A stretch of DNA of 64,000 nt from CAWHMN01 sp051001135 (GTDB lineage: Bacteria; Acidobacteriota; Terriglobia; Terriglobales; Acidobacteriaceae), in contig JBPCNO010000048.1 of assembly GCA_051001135.1 (NCBI GenBank), positions 1-64,000 of the forward strand, given 5' to 3'. A program made the translations under genes and the position numbers. Shown piece by piece: positions 11,111 through 20,163 of the stretch (within the stretch, counting starts at the first letter, position 1; each line of letters begins with the position of its first letter). The notes under the pieces were generated by a model. The model was given only the letters and a program-made list of their open reading frames with translations, did no database searches and was not told the origin of the DNA.

Positions 11111-14100
11111 CTAGAAGGACAGCCGCAACGCAAACTGCATCACCCGCGGATCTCCGGAGAGCGTCGTGATGCTGCCGGCGGCATTGCTTTGGAAGTTGCC
11201 ACTGGGCTGACCGAACTCCGGTGTATTCGCCACGTTGAAGACCTCCCAGCGCGCCTCCAGATTCACTCTCTCGGTGAGCGGGAATTCCTTCAGCAGCGAT
11301 GCATCGAAGACGCTGATCCGTGGGCCGCGCAGGGTATTGCGCCCGCTGTTGCCCACCTGCCCTGAAGCCGGAAGCGCGTATGCATCGGTCAGCGTAGGCG
11401 CCAGCATGCCGCACGCCTTGTTCTTTGCCGCATAGAACCAGCAACTCGGGTCGTTGACGATATGCGGTTTGCCGATGACAAACGGAACCGCCGTGGCTTC
11501 GCCATACGGATCGAGCGAGGCAGCCAGCGCACCGCCGGCGTTAACGGTGAAGGGATGACCGCTGTAGTAGGTGTAGACGCCGGAGGTCCGGAAATTCCCG
11601 AGGATCCACGAAAGCGCGCCGCTGTTCAGCATGGATTTGCCGCGGCCAAAGGGCAGTTCATAGGTGTAGTTGGCGGAGACGCGATGCGGTATATCGAAGT
11701 CGGCCGGTCCATACCATTTGCTGTAGTTGCGTCCATCCGGTGGAGCACCGGAGTTGCTTTCGAGCTCTTCCGGTGCGTTATCCAGCGCACGCGAGTAGGT
11801 ATAGGCCGCCCGGAAGGAGAGTCCCTGTTTGAAGCGATGATTGAGGCTCGCCTGCAGGCCGTTGTAGTTGCCGTACCCGATGGGATTGGCGTACTCGATC
11901 TGGCCGAAGCTGCTGGGAGCAGCCGTGCCGGGCGCTGGAGCATAGGGTTTCACGCCGGTGGACTGGCCGTTCACGATCAGCGGCTGATTCAGATCGGCGA
12001 GCACATCGAGATGCGTGGACTTGGTGCCCACGTAATCGACCTCCGCGGTCCAGTCGTTGCCGAAAGCCCGCTGGACGCCGAAGCTGTACTGTTGCACGTA
12101 AGGGAAAGGGTCATGCGGGTTGACGGCACGGACGTGATAGGAAGTCAGTGCGTTGAGGTTAATATTTGCCGGATCCAGATAGCCGGCCGGGAAACCGATC
12201 GCAGGGGTCAACACCGAGGCTGTATTGCTGGCGACCACGCGGTTGACCAGAAAGGGCGGATTGAGCGCGAGCTGGTTTTCACTGCCAAAACGCTCAAACA
12301 GCGAGTAATAGATGCCGTAGCCGGCACGCAGCACCGTCTTCGCGTCCGGCGAGTAGGAGACTCCGATACGCGGGCCGAAGTTCCTAGTGTTCGGTTGTAC
12401 CAGCGCGCGGTCTTCCATGGAGCCGGACTTCGCAAAGACCAGCGATCCCGCACCGCCGTTGCCTGCCGGGTTGAAGTTCGCCATCTGATTCTTCGCTTCC
12501 AACGCCGGGCTGGCGAAGTCGTAGCGCAGGCCCAGGTTCAGGGTGAGCTTCGGCGTGGCCTTCCAGTCGTCTTCGAAGAAGGCAGAGGTCATCCACAGCC
12601 GCTGGTCGACAACGAACAGGTTGGTCAACTGCGTGCTCTGCGTTTGTCCCAGCAGACCATCGGCATAGGACAATCCGGTGAAGCCGCCGGTGAAGGTGAG
12701 GTCGCCGCGGGTACCGCCTTCATCCTGAAAGATGTTTCGCATGGGCGCATACACATCCGCGCCCACCTTCAGGTTGTGGCGGCCAACGGAGTAGGTCACC
12801 ACGTCGTTGTATTGGAACTGTTGCGGAACCTGCTGTTTGGGCAGGAAGTCCGGCGAACCGATAAAGGTGAAGTTGCTGAAGGTGGTCTGCGGTACGCCCC
12901 CGCCGATCTGCGATGAGGGCGGTATGCCGGGAACGAACTGATCGGCCGGAGCAAGGCTGAACGGTTGCTGTTGCGCGTAGGAGAAGTTCCGCACCCAACC
13001 GATCCTGAAATCATTTACCACACGAGGGCTGAAGACTCGCGTCCAGCCCAGCACCAGGCTATGCGATTTGAGCTGCTGATCTCCCCACGCTGACGTGGAT
13101 GTTCCGTCCGCCAACCCGCCAAAGTACCCGGGAATGCTGCGCGTCCGGTTGGAATAGTTGTAGCGCACAAAGACGGTATCGTTGGAGGAGGGAATCCAGT
13201 CGACGCGCGCATCGTAGCTGTCGTCGTTGTCCGTCAGCAACGCGTTGCGGGTGTAGTTGTTCAATTGTGGAATCAGGCTGCCCGTCCGCACATTGGGCTC
13301 GGGAAAGAGCGCCATCAGCTTGGCAACGGCGGCATCGATCCGGCCATCCGGGATCTTGTTATCCAGAAAAGGCTGCCCGGTCAGCGGGTCCTTGATGGTG
13401 GGATATTTAACCCCAACCGCCGCGCCGGTCGCCGCACTGAAATCGCCCATGCGCTCGTTATCGAGCGGTACGGTTTGAATGCGCGAGACTCCCTGCTTGA
13501 TCCGTGTTCCCTCGTAATCGAAGAAGAAGAAGAGTTTGTCTTTCACGATCGGGCCGCCGAAGTAGCCGCCAAACTGGTTCTGGTTGTTCTTCGGTCTGCG
13601 CAGTCCGTTGTGGTTGGAGAAGAAATCGTTCGCGTCGAAGTAGTCGTTGCGCAGGTACTCAAAGGCCAGACCGTGGAACTGGTTGCCGCCGCCGCGGGTA
13701 TTCACTGAGACCACCGCGCCAGGACTGCGGCCATACTCCGACGAATAGGGATTGGTGATGACGTTGAACTGCTGGATCACATCGACCGAGGGGTGGGATG
13801 CCTCTGTGCTCAACTCCTGCACATTCTCGGAGAAGGTGTTGTTGTCGATGCCATCCATGATGAAGTTGTTCTGCAGCGAATGAACGCCGTTCACATTGAA
13901 ATCACCGGTGCGCCCTGCTGAGGTGTTGCCGCTCTGCTGGGTATAGCGGCTGATCTGCACTCCGGGGACGGTGCGCAGCAGGTCGTCCCAGTTGCGAAGG
14001 TAGAGCGGGGTTTGGGTGATGGTGGTGTCGCTCACCACCGTGCCGATGGAGGCATCGTCGGGAGAGAGGGTGGTGCTGTTCTCCTGCACCTGTACCGTCT

Positions 14101-14566
14101 GCTGCTCCGTGCCGAGCCGCAGGTGAAAGTCCTGCCGCCCCTTCTGGCCCGTATCGAGCGACACATCCTGGTCTACCTTCGCAAAGCCCGTCTGCCCGAC
14201 GGCGACGTGGTACAAACCAATCGGCATGTTCTGCAACGAGTAGTAGCCGGAGCCATCGGTCACCGCATCGCGGGAGTAGCCGGTGGTTGCGCTGGTTGCC
14301 TGAACGTGCGCTCCCGGAATGGCAGCGCCCGTGGGGTCCGTCACCAGCCCGGTCAGGTTGGCGGTGCTCACCTGCGCGTGCGCGGACGGCGAGAGCAACA
14401 GGTGAGTTCCCGCCAGAATGGGAGTGAAGACGAGACAGGATGCGGCAACATGCCGTCGCAGGATAGTGAGCGAAGAGCGAATCAAGAAGTCCCCCAGGCG
14501 CTTCGATCTAGTCAGGCTGCCCACACCGCGGATCGCTGAATGAACGTCGCGAGGAGAGTAGCACAT
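11111..14566 (-). CDS. Oar-like TonB-dependent outer membrane receptor
   Basis: At 1151 residues this is typical of acidobacterial Oar-like receptors. A signal-peptide-like segment ends SAHAQ near residue 65. A carboxypeptidase-regulatory fold follows (TGLVTDPTGAAIPGAHVQ), then a plug domain (GDFNVNGVHSLQNNFIMDG) and a long beta-barrel ending in an aromatic residue (FALRLSF), as outer membrane proteins do. The N-terminus before the hydrophobic core is unusually long and lacks a ribosome-binding site, so a TTG near 14488 preceded by a G-rich stretch is an alternative. It heads the operon with the PHP hydrolase and PI-PLC. The ligand is unknown. Confidence 0.85.
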   Translation of the reverse strand: MCYSPRDVHSAIRGVGSLTRSKRLGDFLIRSSLTILRRHVAASCLVFTPILAGTHLLLSPSAHAQVSTANLTGLVTDPTGAAIPGAHVQATSATTGYSRDAVTDGSGYYSLQNMPIGLYHVAVGQTGFAKVDQDVSLDTGQKGRQDFHLRLGTEQQTVQVQENSTTLSPDDASIGTVVSDTTITQTPLYLRNWDDLLRTVPGVQISRYTQQSGNTSAGRTGDFNVNGVHSLQNNFIMDGIDNNTFSENVQELSTEASHPSVDVIQQFNVITNPYSSEYGRSPGAVVSVNTRGGGNQFHGLAFEYLRNDYFDANDFFSNHNGLRRPKNNQNQFGGYFGGPIVKDKLFFFFDYEGTRIKQGVSRIQTVPLDNERMGDFSAATGAAVGVKYPTIKDPLTGQPFLDNKIPDGRIDAAVAKLMALFPEPNVRTGSLIPQLNNYTRNALLTDNDDSYDARVDWIPSSNDTVFVRYNYSNRTRSIPGYFGGLADGTSTSAWGDQQLKSHSLVLGWTRVFSPRVVNDFRIGWVRNFSYAQQQPFSLAPADQFVPGIPPSSQIGGGVPQTTFSNFTFIGSPDFLPKQQVPQQFQYNDVVTYSVGRHNLKVGADVYAPMRNIFQDEGGTRGDLTFTGGFTGLSYADGLLGQTQSTQLTNLFVVDQRLWMTSAFFEDDWKATPKLTLNLGLRYDFASPALEAKNQMANFNPAGNGGAGSLVFAKSGSMEDRALVQPNTRNFGPRIGVSYSPDAKTVLRAGYGIYYSLFERFGSENQLALNPPFLVNRVVASNTASVLTPAIGFPAGYLDPANINLNALTSYHVRAVNPHDPFPYVQQYSFGVQRAFGNDWTAEVDYVGTKSTHLDVLADLNQPLIVNGQSTGVKPYAPAPGTAAPSSFGQIEYANPIGYGNYNGLQASLNHRFKQGLSFRAAYTYSRALDNAPEELESNSGAPPDGRNYSKWYGPADFDIPHRVSANYTYELPFGRGKSMLNSGALSWILGNFRTSGVYTYYSGHPFTVNAGGALAASLDPYGEATAVPFVIGKPHIVNDPSCWFYAAKNKACGMLAPTLTDAYALPASGQVGNSGRNTLRGPRISVFDASLLKEFPLTERVNLEARWEVFNVANTPEFGQPSGNFQSNAAGSITTLSGDPRVMQFALRLSF

Positions 14567-14607
14567 TGACTGCGCTTGTTTCAGTAGACAGGGACCACGA
14601 TTTACCG

Positions 14608-14619
14608 CTGTTTAAACAG
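14608..14619. promoter_or_regulatory. 12-bp perfect palindrome upstream of the Oar-like receptor
   Basis: CTGTTTAAACAG is a perfect 12-base palindrome 42 bases before the receptor start. Its position near the probable promoter of the receptor-phosphoesterase-phospholipase operon makes it a candidate operator. No cognate regulator gene is adjacent. Confidence 0.4.
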
Positions 14620-14695
14620 GAATAATCTTTAGTGAATTGAACCGATGGGATGCAGGAGAATGAAGGTCCAGCCGCTTCATTAGAAACCATCGCTG

Positions 14696-16363
14696 TTACT
14701 TGTGGTGGAAAAGATTGGAAGACACCTTGTACTGCTTGCTGGAACCGGTGACGGCGATCGGTAGGACGGCTCCGGCGGTGTCTTTTTTGAAGAACGGAGC
14801 GAGAGGCTTGAGAAGCAGAGATTTGAAACCGGTGGTGACGTGGGAGATATCTGAGTCCATATGCAGATCGCCGAGCAGATGGACGGAGTGGTTGTGCAGG
14901 TTAAACTCTCCGTGCAGATTGACCGATGCTCCGGGCATTTGGAAGCGGAGGCGCTCGAAATAAGCGACGCCATGGCGGATGCTCACCCCGCCCCCCAGGG
15001 CGGACAGCACCGCGGGCGGATCGGCAGGCGCAGGATCGCCGTTCTGCACGGTTGCCGCATCCGAGGTTGCCGGGGGACCGTTGGGTTTTGGAGATTTCTT
15101 CCCTTGGGTGCGTTCGCTGAAGGCCGAGAGTTTCTGTTCGGCTGCGGCGTTGGTCAGGCGCTCGTCGGGCACATCGAAGGCACCGTCGACGAGTAGCCGA
15201 TCGAAAAACGTCGCATTGTGTTGCGCCGGAGCGAGGAAGGCGTGCCCGTGAAGCCGGACTGCGCCGACGATCGGAGCCTCGCTCGACATAAAGGGGCGGA
15301 GGATGTCCTGCGCACGGCCGTGGACGACGGAGAGCTCGAGGCTCACGGCTTTGGGGTTTCCGATGATGCCGCCGTGGGCCAACACCGTACTATCCCCGGA
15401 GTGCGCCTCGATGGACTTCAGCGCGATGTCGCCGTTCAGGCCGTTGACGGCTCCTTGCGCCTTAGCGCTGACGCGGGTGCGCCGCCCAGCTCCCACGGCG
15501 AAGTTCGGAATCTCACCCTGCGCGTCGCACTCGACACTGGCAAGCGGCCCATGGAAGTGGCCGCTGCCGGACACGGTTCCGGTAAGGCCGGAGATGCTGC
15601 TCAGATCAATCGGGGCGAAGTAGTAGCTCCCGGAGACGGGAGTACTGGCCAGATGGCCGGCGACCAGCGGACCGAAGCTCCCGTTGGCCTGAAGCCGGCC
15701 CTTCGGCTGCGCGCTTTCCATGTCAACAAAATAGGGGACGGCCTGGCCCTTGTGTAGATTGCGCATGATGATCTGGCGGATGGGGAAGCGGTAGCGATGG
15801 CCGTCGACCTTCATGATGTCCAGGACGGCGTCGCGGATATTGAGCTGTTGAACCATGGTTTCCGGGCCGGCAAAGTCGGCACTGCTGCCGGGTGGAAAGT
15901 CTTCCTTGTTGGCGCGGCTGCCGACGGGAGGGATGACGACGTGCAGGCCTTCGATGTAGACGAGATGGACACTGCGGTGGAGCGTGAGCAGATCGATCCA
16001 GCGTCCCTGGACAACAACATGACGGGCAGAGCCGACCGGCGGCAGATCGGGTGCGCTATTCCGCCGGAGTGTGAGGTCATCGGCGACGAAGCCGGGATGG
16101 GGAAAATACGACCGATGATAGTGGACGATCTTGACCTGGCTTGCTAAGACACTTTCGAGTAGCGGCTCGACCTGGCGGTAGCGGTATGGCCAGTAGTAGT
16201 TGACGAAGAATAGGCCGGTGATGAAGGCGAGAAACACCAGCATGCCGCAGAACCGACGCCAACCGATGCGCAAGCAAATGGAGCGGAACCAGCCGTGGCC
16301 CGCGGGTTGGCGGCCGGAGAGTTGCTTCGGCTCATCCAGGGACGAGGGTGCCTGTTTCGTCAT
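14696..16363 (-). CDS. AsmA-like inner-membrane-anchored protein
   Basis: The 555-residue protein has a basic cytoplasmic N-terminus, one membrane helix at about residues 39-58 (FCGMLVFLAFITGLFFVNYY) and a long periplasmic beta-rich region. It resembles the AsmA/DUF748-type bridge proteins thought to help move lipids between membranes. A low-complexity Pro/Ala/Lys linker near residues 410-440 precedes the C-terminal AsmA-like repeat (VSIRHGVAYFERLRFQ). It is not clearly linked to its neighbours. The AsmA call rests on overall architecture; a specific lipid cannot be named. Confidence 0.65.
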   Translation of the reverse strand: MTKQAPSSLDEPKQLSGRQPAGHGWFRSICLRIGWRRFCGMLVFLAFITGLFFVNYYWPYRYRQVEPLLESVLASQVKIVHYHRSYFPHPGFVADDLTLRRNSAPDLPPVGSARHVVVQGRWIDLLTLHRSVHLVYIEGLHVVIPPVGSRANKEDFPPGSSADFAGPETMVQQLNIRDAVLDIMKVDGHRYRFPIRQIIMRNLHKGQAVPYFVDMESAQPKGRLQANGSFGPLVAGHLASTPVSGSYYFAPIDLSSISGLTGTVSGSGHFHGPLASVECDAQGEIPNFAVGAGRRTRVSAKAQGAVNGLNGDIALKSIEAHSGDSTVLAHGGIIGNPKAVSLELSVVHGRAQDILRPFMSSEAPIVGAVRLHGHAFLAPAQHNATFFDRLLVDGAFDVPDERLTNAAAEQKLSAFSERTQGKKSPKPNGPPATSDAATVQNGDPAPADPPAVLSALGGGVSIRHGVAYFERLRFQMPGASVNLHGEFNLHNHSVHLLGDLHMDSDISHVTTGFKSLLLKPLAPFFKKDTAGAVLPIAVTGSSKQYKVSSNLFHHK

Positions 16364-16538
16364 GCGTCTTTGGATAGAGACATCCGGCTGGCAGATGCCC
16401 GCTGAACACTCGCTACGATGTTTTCACTTCTGGAGGGAATGTCAGGCTGAACAGAAATATTTTGCTTGTCGCCACTGCCAATCGATCTAGCGAGTCCATA
16501 GGTCCGGCACTTGTTCGCAGACCCGAGATTTATGCGGC

Positions 16539-17093
16539 CTAAGACGCTGCGGAGAGTTCAGCCTCAATCGCAGACTGAATCGCAGGATCCTCTGGAACCA
16601 GGTCGGGCGCAAAGCGTGAGACGACGTCACCGTCGCGGCTGACGAGGAACTTCTCAAAATTCCACAGTATCTCGGGATCCTGATTGGGCGTGACCCCGAA
16701 TTCGATCAGATGCTGGCGAAACTCCCCGTTGCCTCCGTTAGCCTTGGGCTGCGCGCGGATGAGGGCCTGATAGAGCGGATGCGTGTCCTGGCCGGCTACG
16801 GAGATTTTTTCGAACATGGGAAAATCGACCCCGAAGCTGGTGCGGCAGAAGGACTGGATCTCCTGGTTGCTGCCAGGCTCCTGCCCCGCGAAGTTGTTCG
16901 CAGGAAAGCCGAGAACCTGGAAGCCTTGATTCCTGAAGCGCTTGTAGATGGCCTCCAGACCCTCGTACTGAGGCGTCAGCCCACACTCCGAGGCGACGTT
17001 CACGATCATGAGCACGTCGCCCTTGTACTCGCGCAGCATCATCTCCGTACCATCGATTCGACGGAGTGGAATATCCAGAATCGCAGTGTTCAT
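16539..17093 (-). CDS. glutathione peroxidase family thiol peroxidase
   Basis: The 184-residue cytosolic enzyme reduces peroxides. Peroxidatic C37 is in NVASECGLTPQY, with Q71 in AGQEPGSNQEI and W144 in ILWNFEKF completing the catalytic set. C83 in FCRTSFGVDFP is at the resolving position of the thioredoxin-dependent type, so it probably uses thioredoxin rather than glutathione. An AAGGAG ribosome-binding site precedes the ATG. It is divergent from the NagB-like gene. Confidence 0.9.
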   Translation of the reverse strand: MNTAILDIPLRRIDGTEMMLREYKGDVLMIVNVASECGLTPQYEGLEAIYKRFRNQGFQVLGFPANNFAGQEPGSNQEIQSFCRTSFGVDFPMFEKISVAGQDTHPLYQALIRAQPKANGGNGEFRQHLIEFGVTPNQDPEILWNFEKFLVSRDGDVVSRFAPDLVPEDPAIQSAIEAELSAAS

Positions 17094-17244
17094 GCTTTCT
17101 CCTTGGGGCTGTTATGACAGGCGATGGTACTGCTGTTCCTGTTCTGATGCCAGCAAGCCGCATACTGGATGGTGCCGCAGACGTTCGCGGGGCAACTATA
17201 AGAGTACGAGTTCCGGCATGAAAACGAAAGGAGCCTTCGCGCGT

Positions 17245-18027
17245 ATGAATGCCGTGAAGAGGCTGATCGTGGGAACACTCCACGTGGAGGTACATGCCGA
17301 CCGAAGAGCGGCCGGCGTTGAAGCGGCACGGGCAGCATCGAGCGCACTGCCCCATGTGGGTGACAGTGCGGGGGAGGTCGCCGTCGTCTTCGCTGCGGCC
17401 GCATCGCAGACGGCGATGCTGGAGGCTCTGACCGCTTCTTCCGGGATTGCCTGGGCTCACATCTCCGGCTTCCATCTCGATGAATATCTGGACATTGGGA
17501 TCGATCATCCGGCTTCCTTCCGCCGGTATCTGCGGGAACATCTGACTAATCGCGTGAAGCTGCGCGCATTCCACGAGATGGAAGCGCGGACGGGTGATCC
17601 GAGTCATGGCGCAAGCGCGTGTGCATCGCTGCTGGAGGCAGCGGCTCCTCGTTTGTGCTTGCTGGGAATTGGAGAGAACGGGCATCTGGCGTTTAACGAT
17701 CCGCACGCCGCCGACTTCAACGATCCCGAGGCGGTGAAGGTAGTGCGTCTCGATGAGGACTGCCGCCGGCAGCAGGTCGCCGAGGGATGGTTCGGGAGTC
17801 TAGAGCAGGTTCCCCAGCGGGCGCTTACGCTCACCATTCCGGCGATCGTACGGGTGCCCAAGCTGATTGTTTCGGTTCCGGGGACCCGCAAGGCGCACAT
17901 CATGCGGCGCGCGCTGACTGAGGCTATCTCGCCCGCCTGCCCTGCAACCATCCTTCGGCAACACCCAGACGCCACCGTCTTCCTTGACCGCGACTCGGCG
18001 GCTGAGATCACGGATCTTTTCGACTAG
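17245..18027 (+). CDS. NagB-like glucosamine-6-phosphate deaminase/isomerase paralogue
   Basis: The 260-residue protein belongs to the NagB/6-phosphogluconolactonase fold. FHLDEYL (D79) matches the catalytic Asp72 region of E. coli NagB, and GIGENGHLAFND matches its GVGNDGHIAFNE loop. There His143 is kept (H147), but Asp141 is Asn (N145) and Glu148 is Asp (D152). This GENGH variant is a recognisable paralogous subgroup, so the true reaction may differ from GlcN6P deamination. I start at 17245 because AGGAG lies 11 bases upstream; an ATG at 17218 without such a site is the alternative. It converges with the M24 gene, overlapping by 20 bases. Confidence 0.75.
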   Translation: MNAVKRLIVGTLHVEVHADRRAAGVEAARAASSALPHVGDSAGEVAVVFAAAASQTAMLEALTASSGIAWAHISGFHLDEYLDIGIDHPASFRRYLREHLTNRVKLRAFHEMEARTGDPSHGASACASLLEAAAPRLCLLGIGENGHLAFNDPHAADFNDPEAVKVVRLDEDCRRQQVAEGWFGSLEQVPQRALTLTIPAIVRVPKLIVSVPGTRKAHIMRRALTEAISPACPATILRQHPDATVFLDRDSAAEITDLFD

Positions 18028-19291
18028 CCTGATCGGAGTGAATGGTCAGGGACGCCGCTGTGTTCTGAAAGTCGGTCAGCACCTCGACGCCGGTGCTGGT
18101 CACGGCCACGACATCGCAGTGGCGCATGCCGCCGTATCCATCAAAGTAAGCCGCCGGCTCGACGTTGAACGTCATGCCCTCTTCGAGCACATCCTTCGAC
18201 TTCGGATGGATGCGGGGAATCGCATCGTGATTGGCAGCGCTGAAGCCCACGCCGTGACCGGTCGCATGTCTGAACTCTTTCGCAAAGCCGTGCGCACTCA
18301 TGAGGTCACGCGCCGCCTTGTCGACCGCACATGCCGGCACCCCGGGGCCGATCGAAGCCAGAGCAGCCGCGCGCGCCTCCAGAATGGCTGTTCTCATCGC
18401 ATGCTGTTTCGCCGTTGGGTCGCCATTGCAGAAGGTGCGGGTCACGTCCGTCCAGTAGCCGTCCGCCTGCGAATTGCAGTGGATCATGATGAGGTCGCCG
18501 TCTTCTATGGCACGCAGCCGGGTGCGCGCATAGGCGGCGCTGGCGGTAGCGGAGTTCGGTCCGGACATGCAGAAAAAGTAACTGCCGCTGCGACCAATGG
18601 CGGCACGACCGTCAGCCTCGGCGAACGCAGCGCGAAAGAGATGGGCAGCCGCGGGCTCATGCAAACCGCCGCCAAGCCGGAGACGCAACTGCTGCGCTCC
18701 CGTGAGATAGGCCTCGCCGGCAAGAGCGCAGGAGGCGCGCAGCCGTTCCAACTGCATCGGGCTCTTGATGGCACGAAGACGCTTCAGCAGAGCGTCGGCC
18801 GGCACAAACTGCATCTGCGGAAGCGCGCCTGCAAGAGATTCGCGCAGTGCGCCGCCATAGTGGTACTGCGAAAGATAAGAAACGGGCAGCGCTGTTGCGC
18901 CTGTCTCGACGCCAAGCCGGCCGCGTTCCAGACCGAGCGATCGGAGGATCCCGGTGAGCGGCTCACGGATAGCAAGGTCGGCGTTCGTGACGGCCTCGAG
19001 CGATCCGGGCTGGAAGGTCGTCTGTCCGGCGGCCGAGGTGGCGGATGCGATCTGCACTTCGTCCTCGGGCAAGATCAGATGTACCTCACCCTCGCGCGTC
19101 GCGATGGCGACGGTAGCGCCCATGACCGGCCAGCATCCGCTCAACAGCAGCACGTTCGAAGGAAAGGCGCAGAGCACCGCATCCAGTCCGTTGTCCTTGA
19201 GCGCGCTTTGGATGCGGGCGATGCATACGCTATCCCGCGCCGGCGATTCGTGCGCGTCAGACTGCTGCAGTTGTGCAGGGTGCATGTTCAT
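18008..19291 (-). CDS. M24 family peptidase-like protein with altered metal site
   Basis: The 427-residue protein has the creatinase-type N-domain and the pita-bread M24 domain of Xaa-Pro peptidases. Of the five usual metal ligands Asp-Asp-His-Glu-Glu, D282 (WTDVTRTF), H346 (TGHGVG) and E378 (NVEPA) are present. The first Asp is replaced by H271 (MIHCN) and the last Glu by C392 (GMRHCDVV). It may bind a different metal, as the set is now His/Asp/His/Glu/Cys, or act on a non-peptide substrate like creatinase. No signal peptide is seen. Confidence 0.8.
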   Translation of the reverse strand: MNMHPAQLQQSDAHESPARDSVCIARIQSALKDNGLDAVLCAFPSNVLLLSGCWPVMGATVAIATREGEVHLILPEDEVQIASATSAAGQTTFQPGSLEAVTNADLAIREPLTGILRSLGLERGRLGVETGATALPVSYLSQYHYGGALRESLAGALPQMQFVPADALLKRLRAIKSPMQLERLRASCALAGEAYLTGAQQLRLRLGGGLHEPAAAHLFRAAFAEADGRAAIGRSGSYFFCMSGPNSATASAAYARTRLRAIEDGDLIMIHCNSQADGYWTDVTRTFCNGDPTAKQHAMRTAILEARAAALASIGPGVPACAVDKAARDLMSAHGFAKEFRHATGHGVGFSAANHDAIPRIHPKSKDVLEEGMTFNVEPAAYFDGYGGMRHCDVVAVTSTGVEVLTDFQNTAASLTIHSDQASRKDP

Positions 19292-19502
19292 CTCCGTGTC
19301 AGGTCTCTGAAGGCCGGGTCTAACAGCGCCCGCGCCGAGACCCTCATGACTCAGATGCTGCCCGCTCGTAGACGAATACCAAGACGAACTGCGTGGAGAC
19401 GCCAGACCGCCTTTCTACCACTGTGATCTTTCGTGAGACGCGCTCTGTGAAGCCCGTGCAGCAGGGCGGCTCAAGAAGTCGCAAGCCCCCCTGCGTACCC
19501 GC

Positions 19503-20045
19503 TTACTCCGCGATATGCGATATGCGCCGGATGTGTTTCATGGCCTCACCCAAAGACCAGATCGATGCGCCGAGCAGGACAATATCTTTGATCAGGAATT
19601 GACCGGGACTCGCCGAAAGCGCGGGAAAGCCTCCCGCCGGCGCGGCCCAGACGCCAGGGGTCGAGAGCAGAAAGCTCAAGGTGATCAGGAATGTTCCTCC
19701 TGCAAGAAAGCTGCCGATCGCTGAAGCGCGCGGAGAGATGCGGCGGGAGGTTATCAACAGCCCGGCTACGATCTCGACCACGCCTATCCCGGCTGAGAGT
19801 GTCCGAATCTCCATGAAGGAGAGCATCCAGGCAAAGAACGGGCTGTGCGAGACCAGCGGTGTGATTCCCATCGCCTCATAGGCGGTGAATTTCATGCAAC
19901 CGATCCAGATGAGTACGACGGCCACGCCATATCGGCTTACGGCGCCGCCGATGCCCTCCAGATTTGCTCCGTCCAATACGGCGACGCGCCTTGCAGGAAT
20001 CGCATCGGCTGATGCGACGTTTACAAAATCCATGCGGGTATCCAT
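19503..20045 (-). CDS. DUF417 (RclC/YkgB-like) inner membrane protein
   Basis: The 180-residue protein has four predicted membrane segments and the DUF417 features VVLIWIGCMKFTAYEAMGI and SFLLSTPGVW near its C-terminal half. The E. coli member RclC helps survival under reactive chlorine stress. The start is the ATG at 20045 with GGAGG eight bases upstream. It lies 118 bases downstream of a lactonase-like gene on the same strand, and that gene is divergent from an OxyR-like regulator, which fits an oxidant-response unit. The physiological role here is inference. Confidence 0.8.
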   Translation of the reverse strand: MDTRMDFVNVASADAIPARRVAVLDGANLEGIGGAVSRYGVAVVLIWIGCMKFTAYEAMGITPLVSHSPFFAWMLSFMEIRTLSAGIGVVEIVAGLLITSRRISPRASAIGSFLAGGTFLITLSFLLSTPGVWAAPAGGFPALSASPGQFLIKDIVLLGASIWSLGEAMKHIRRISHIAE

Positions 20046-20163
20046 CTCTACTACCTCCACGCGAGTGAGAGCTGCGGGTCATTGTGGGCACTAAAAGAAT
20101 CGGGATGACGCAAAGTCGCCGCGTCACCCCGGAGAAAAAATAGCTGCCGAGGAAACGATTGCG

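Noticed and set aside
11462..12916. 484-codon + strand frame opposite the Oar-like receptor
   Set aside because: It is an antisense shadow of the receptor barrel, rich in Val/Gly/Glu and without a ribosome-binding site or family features.
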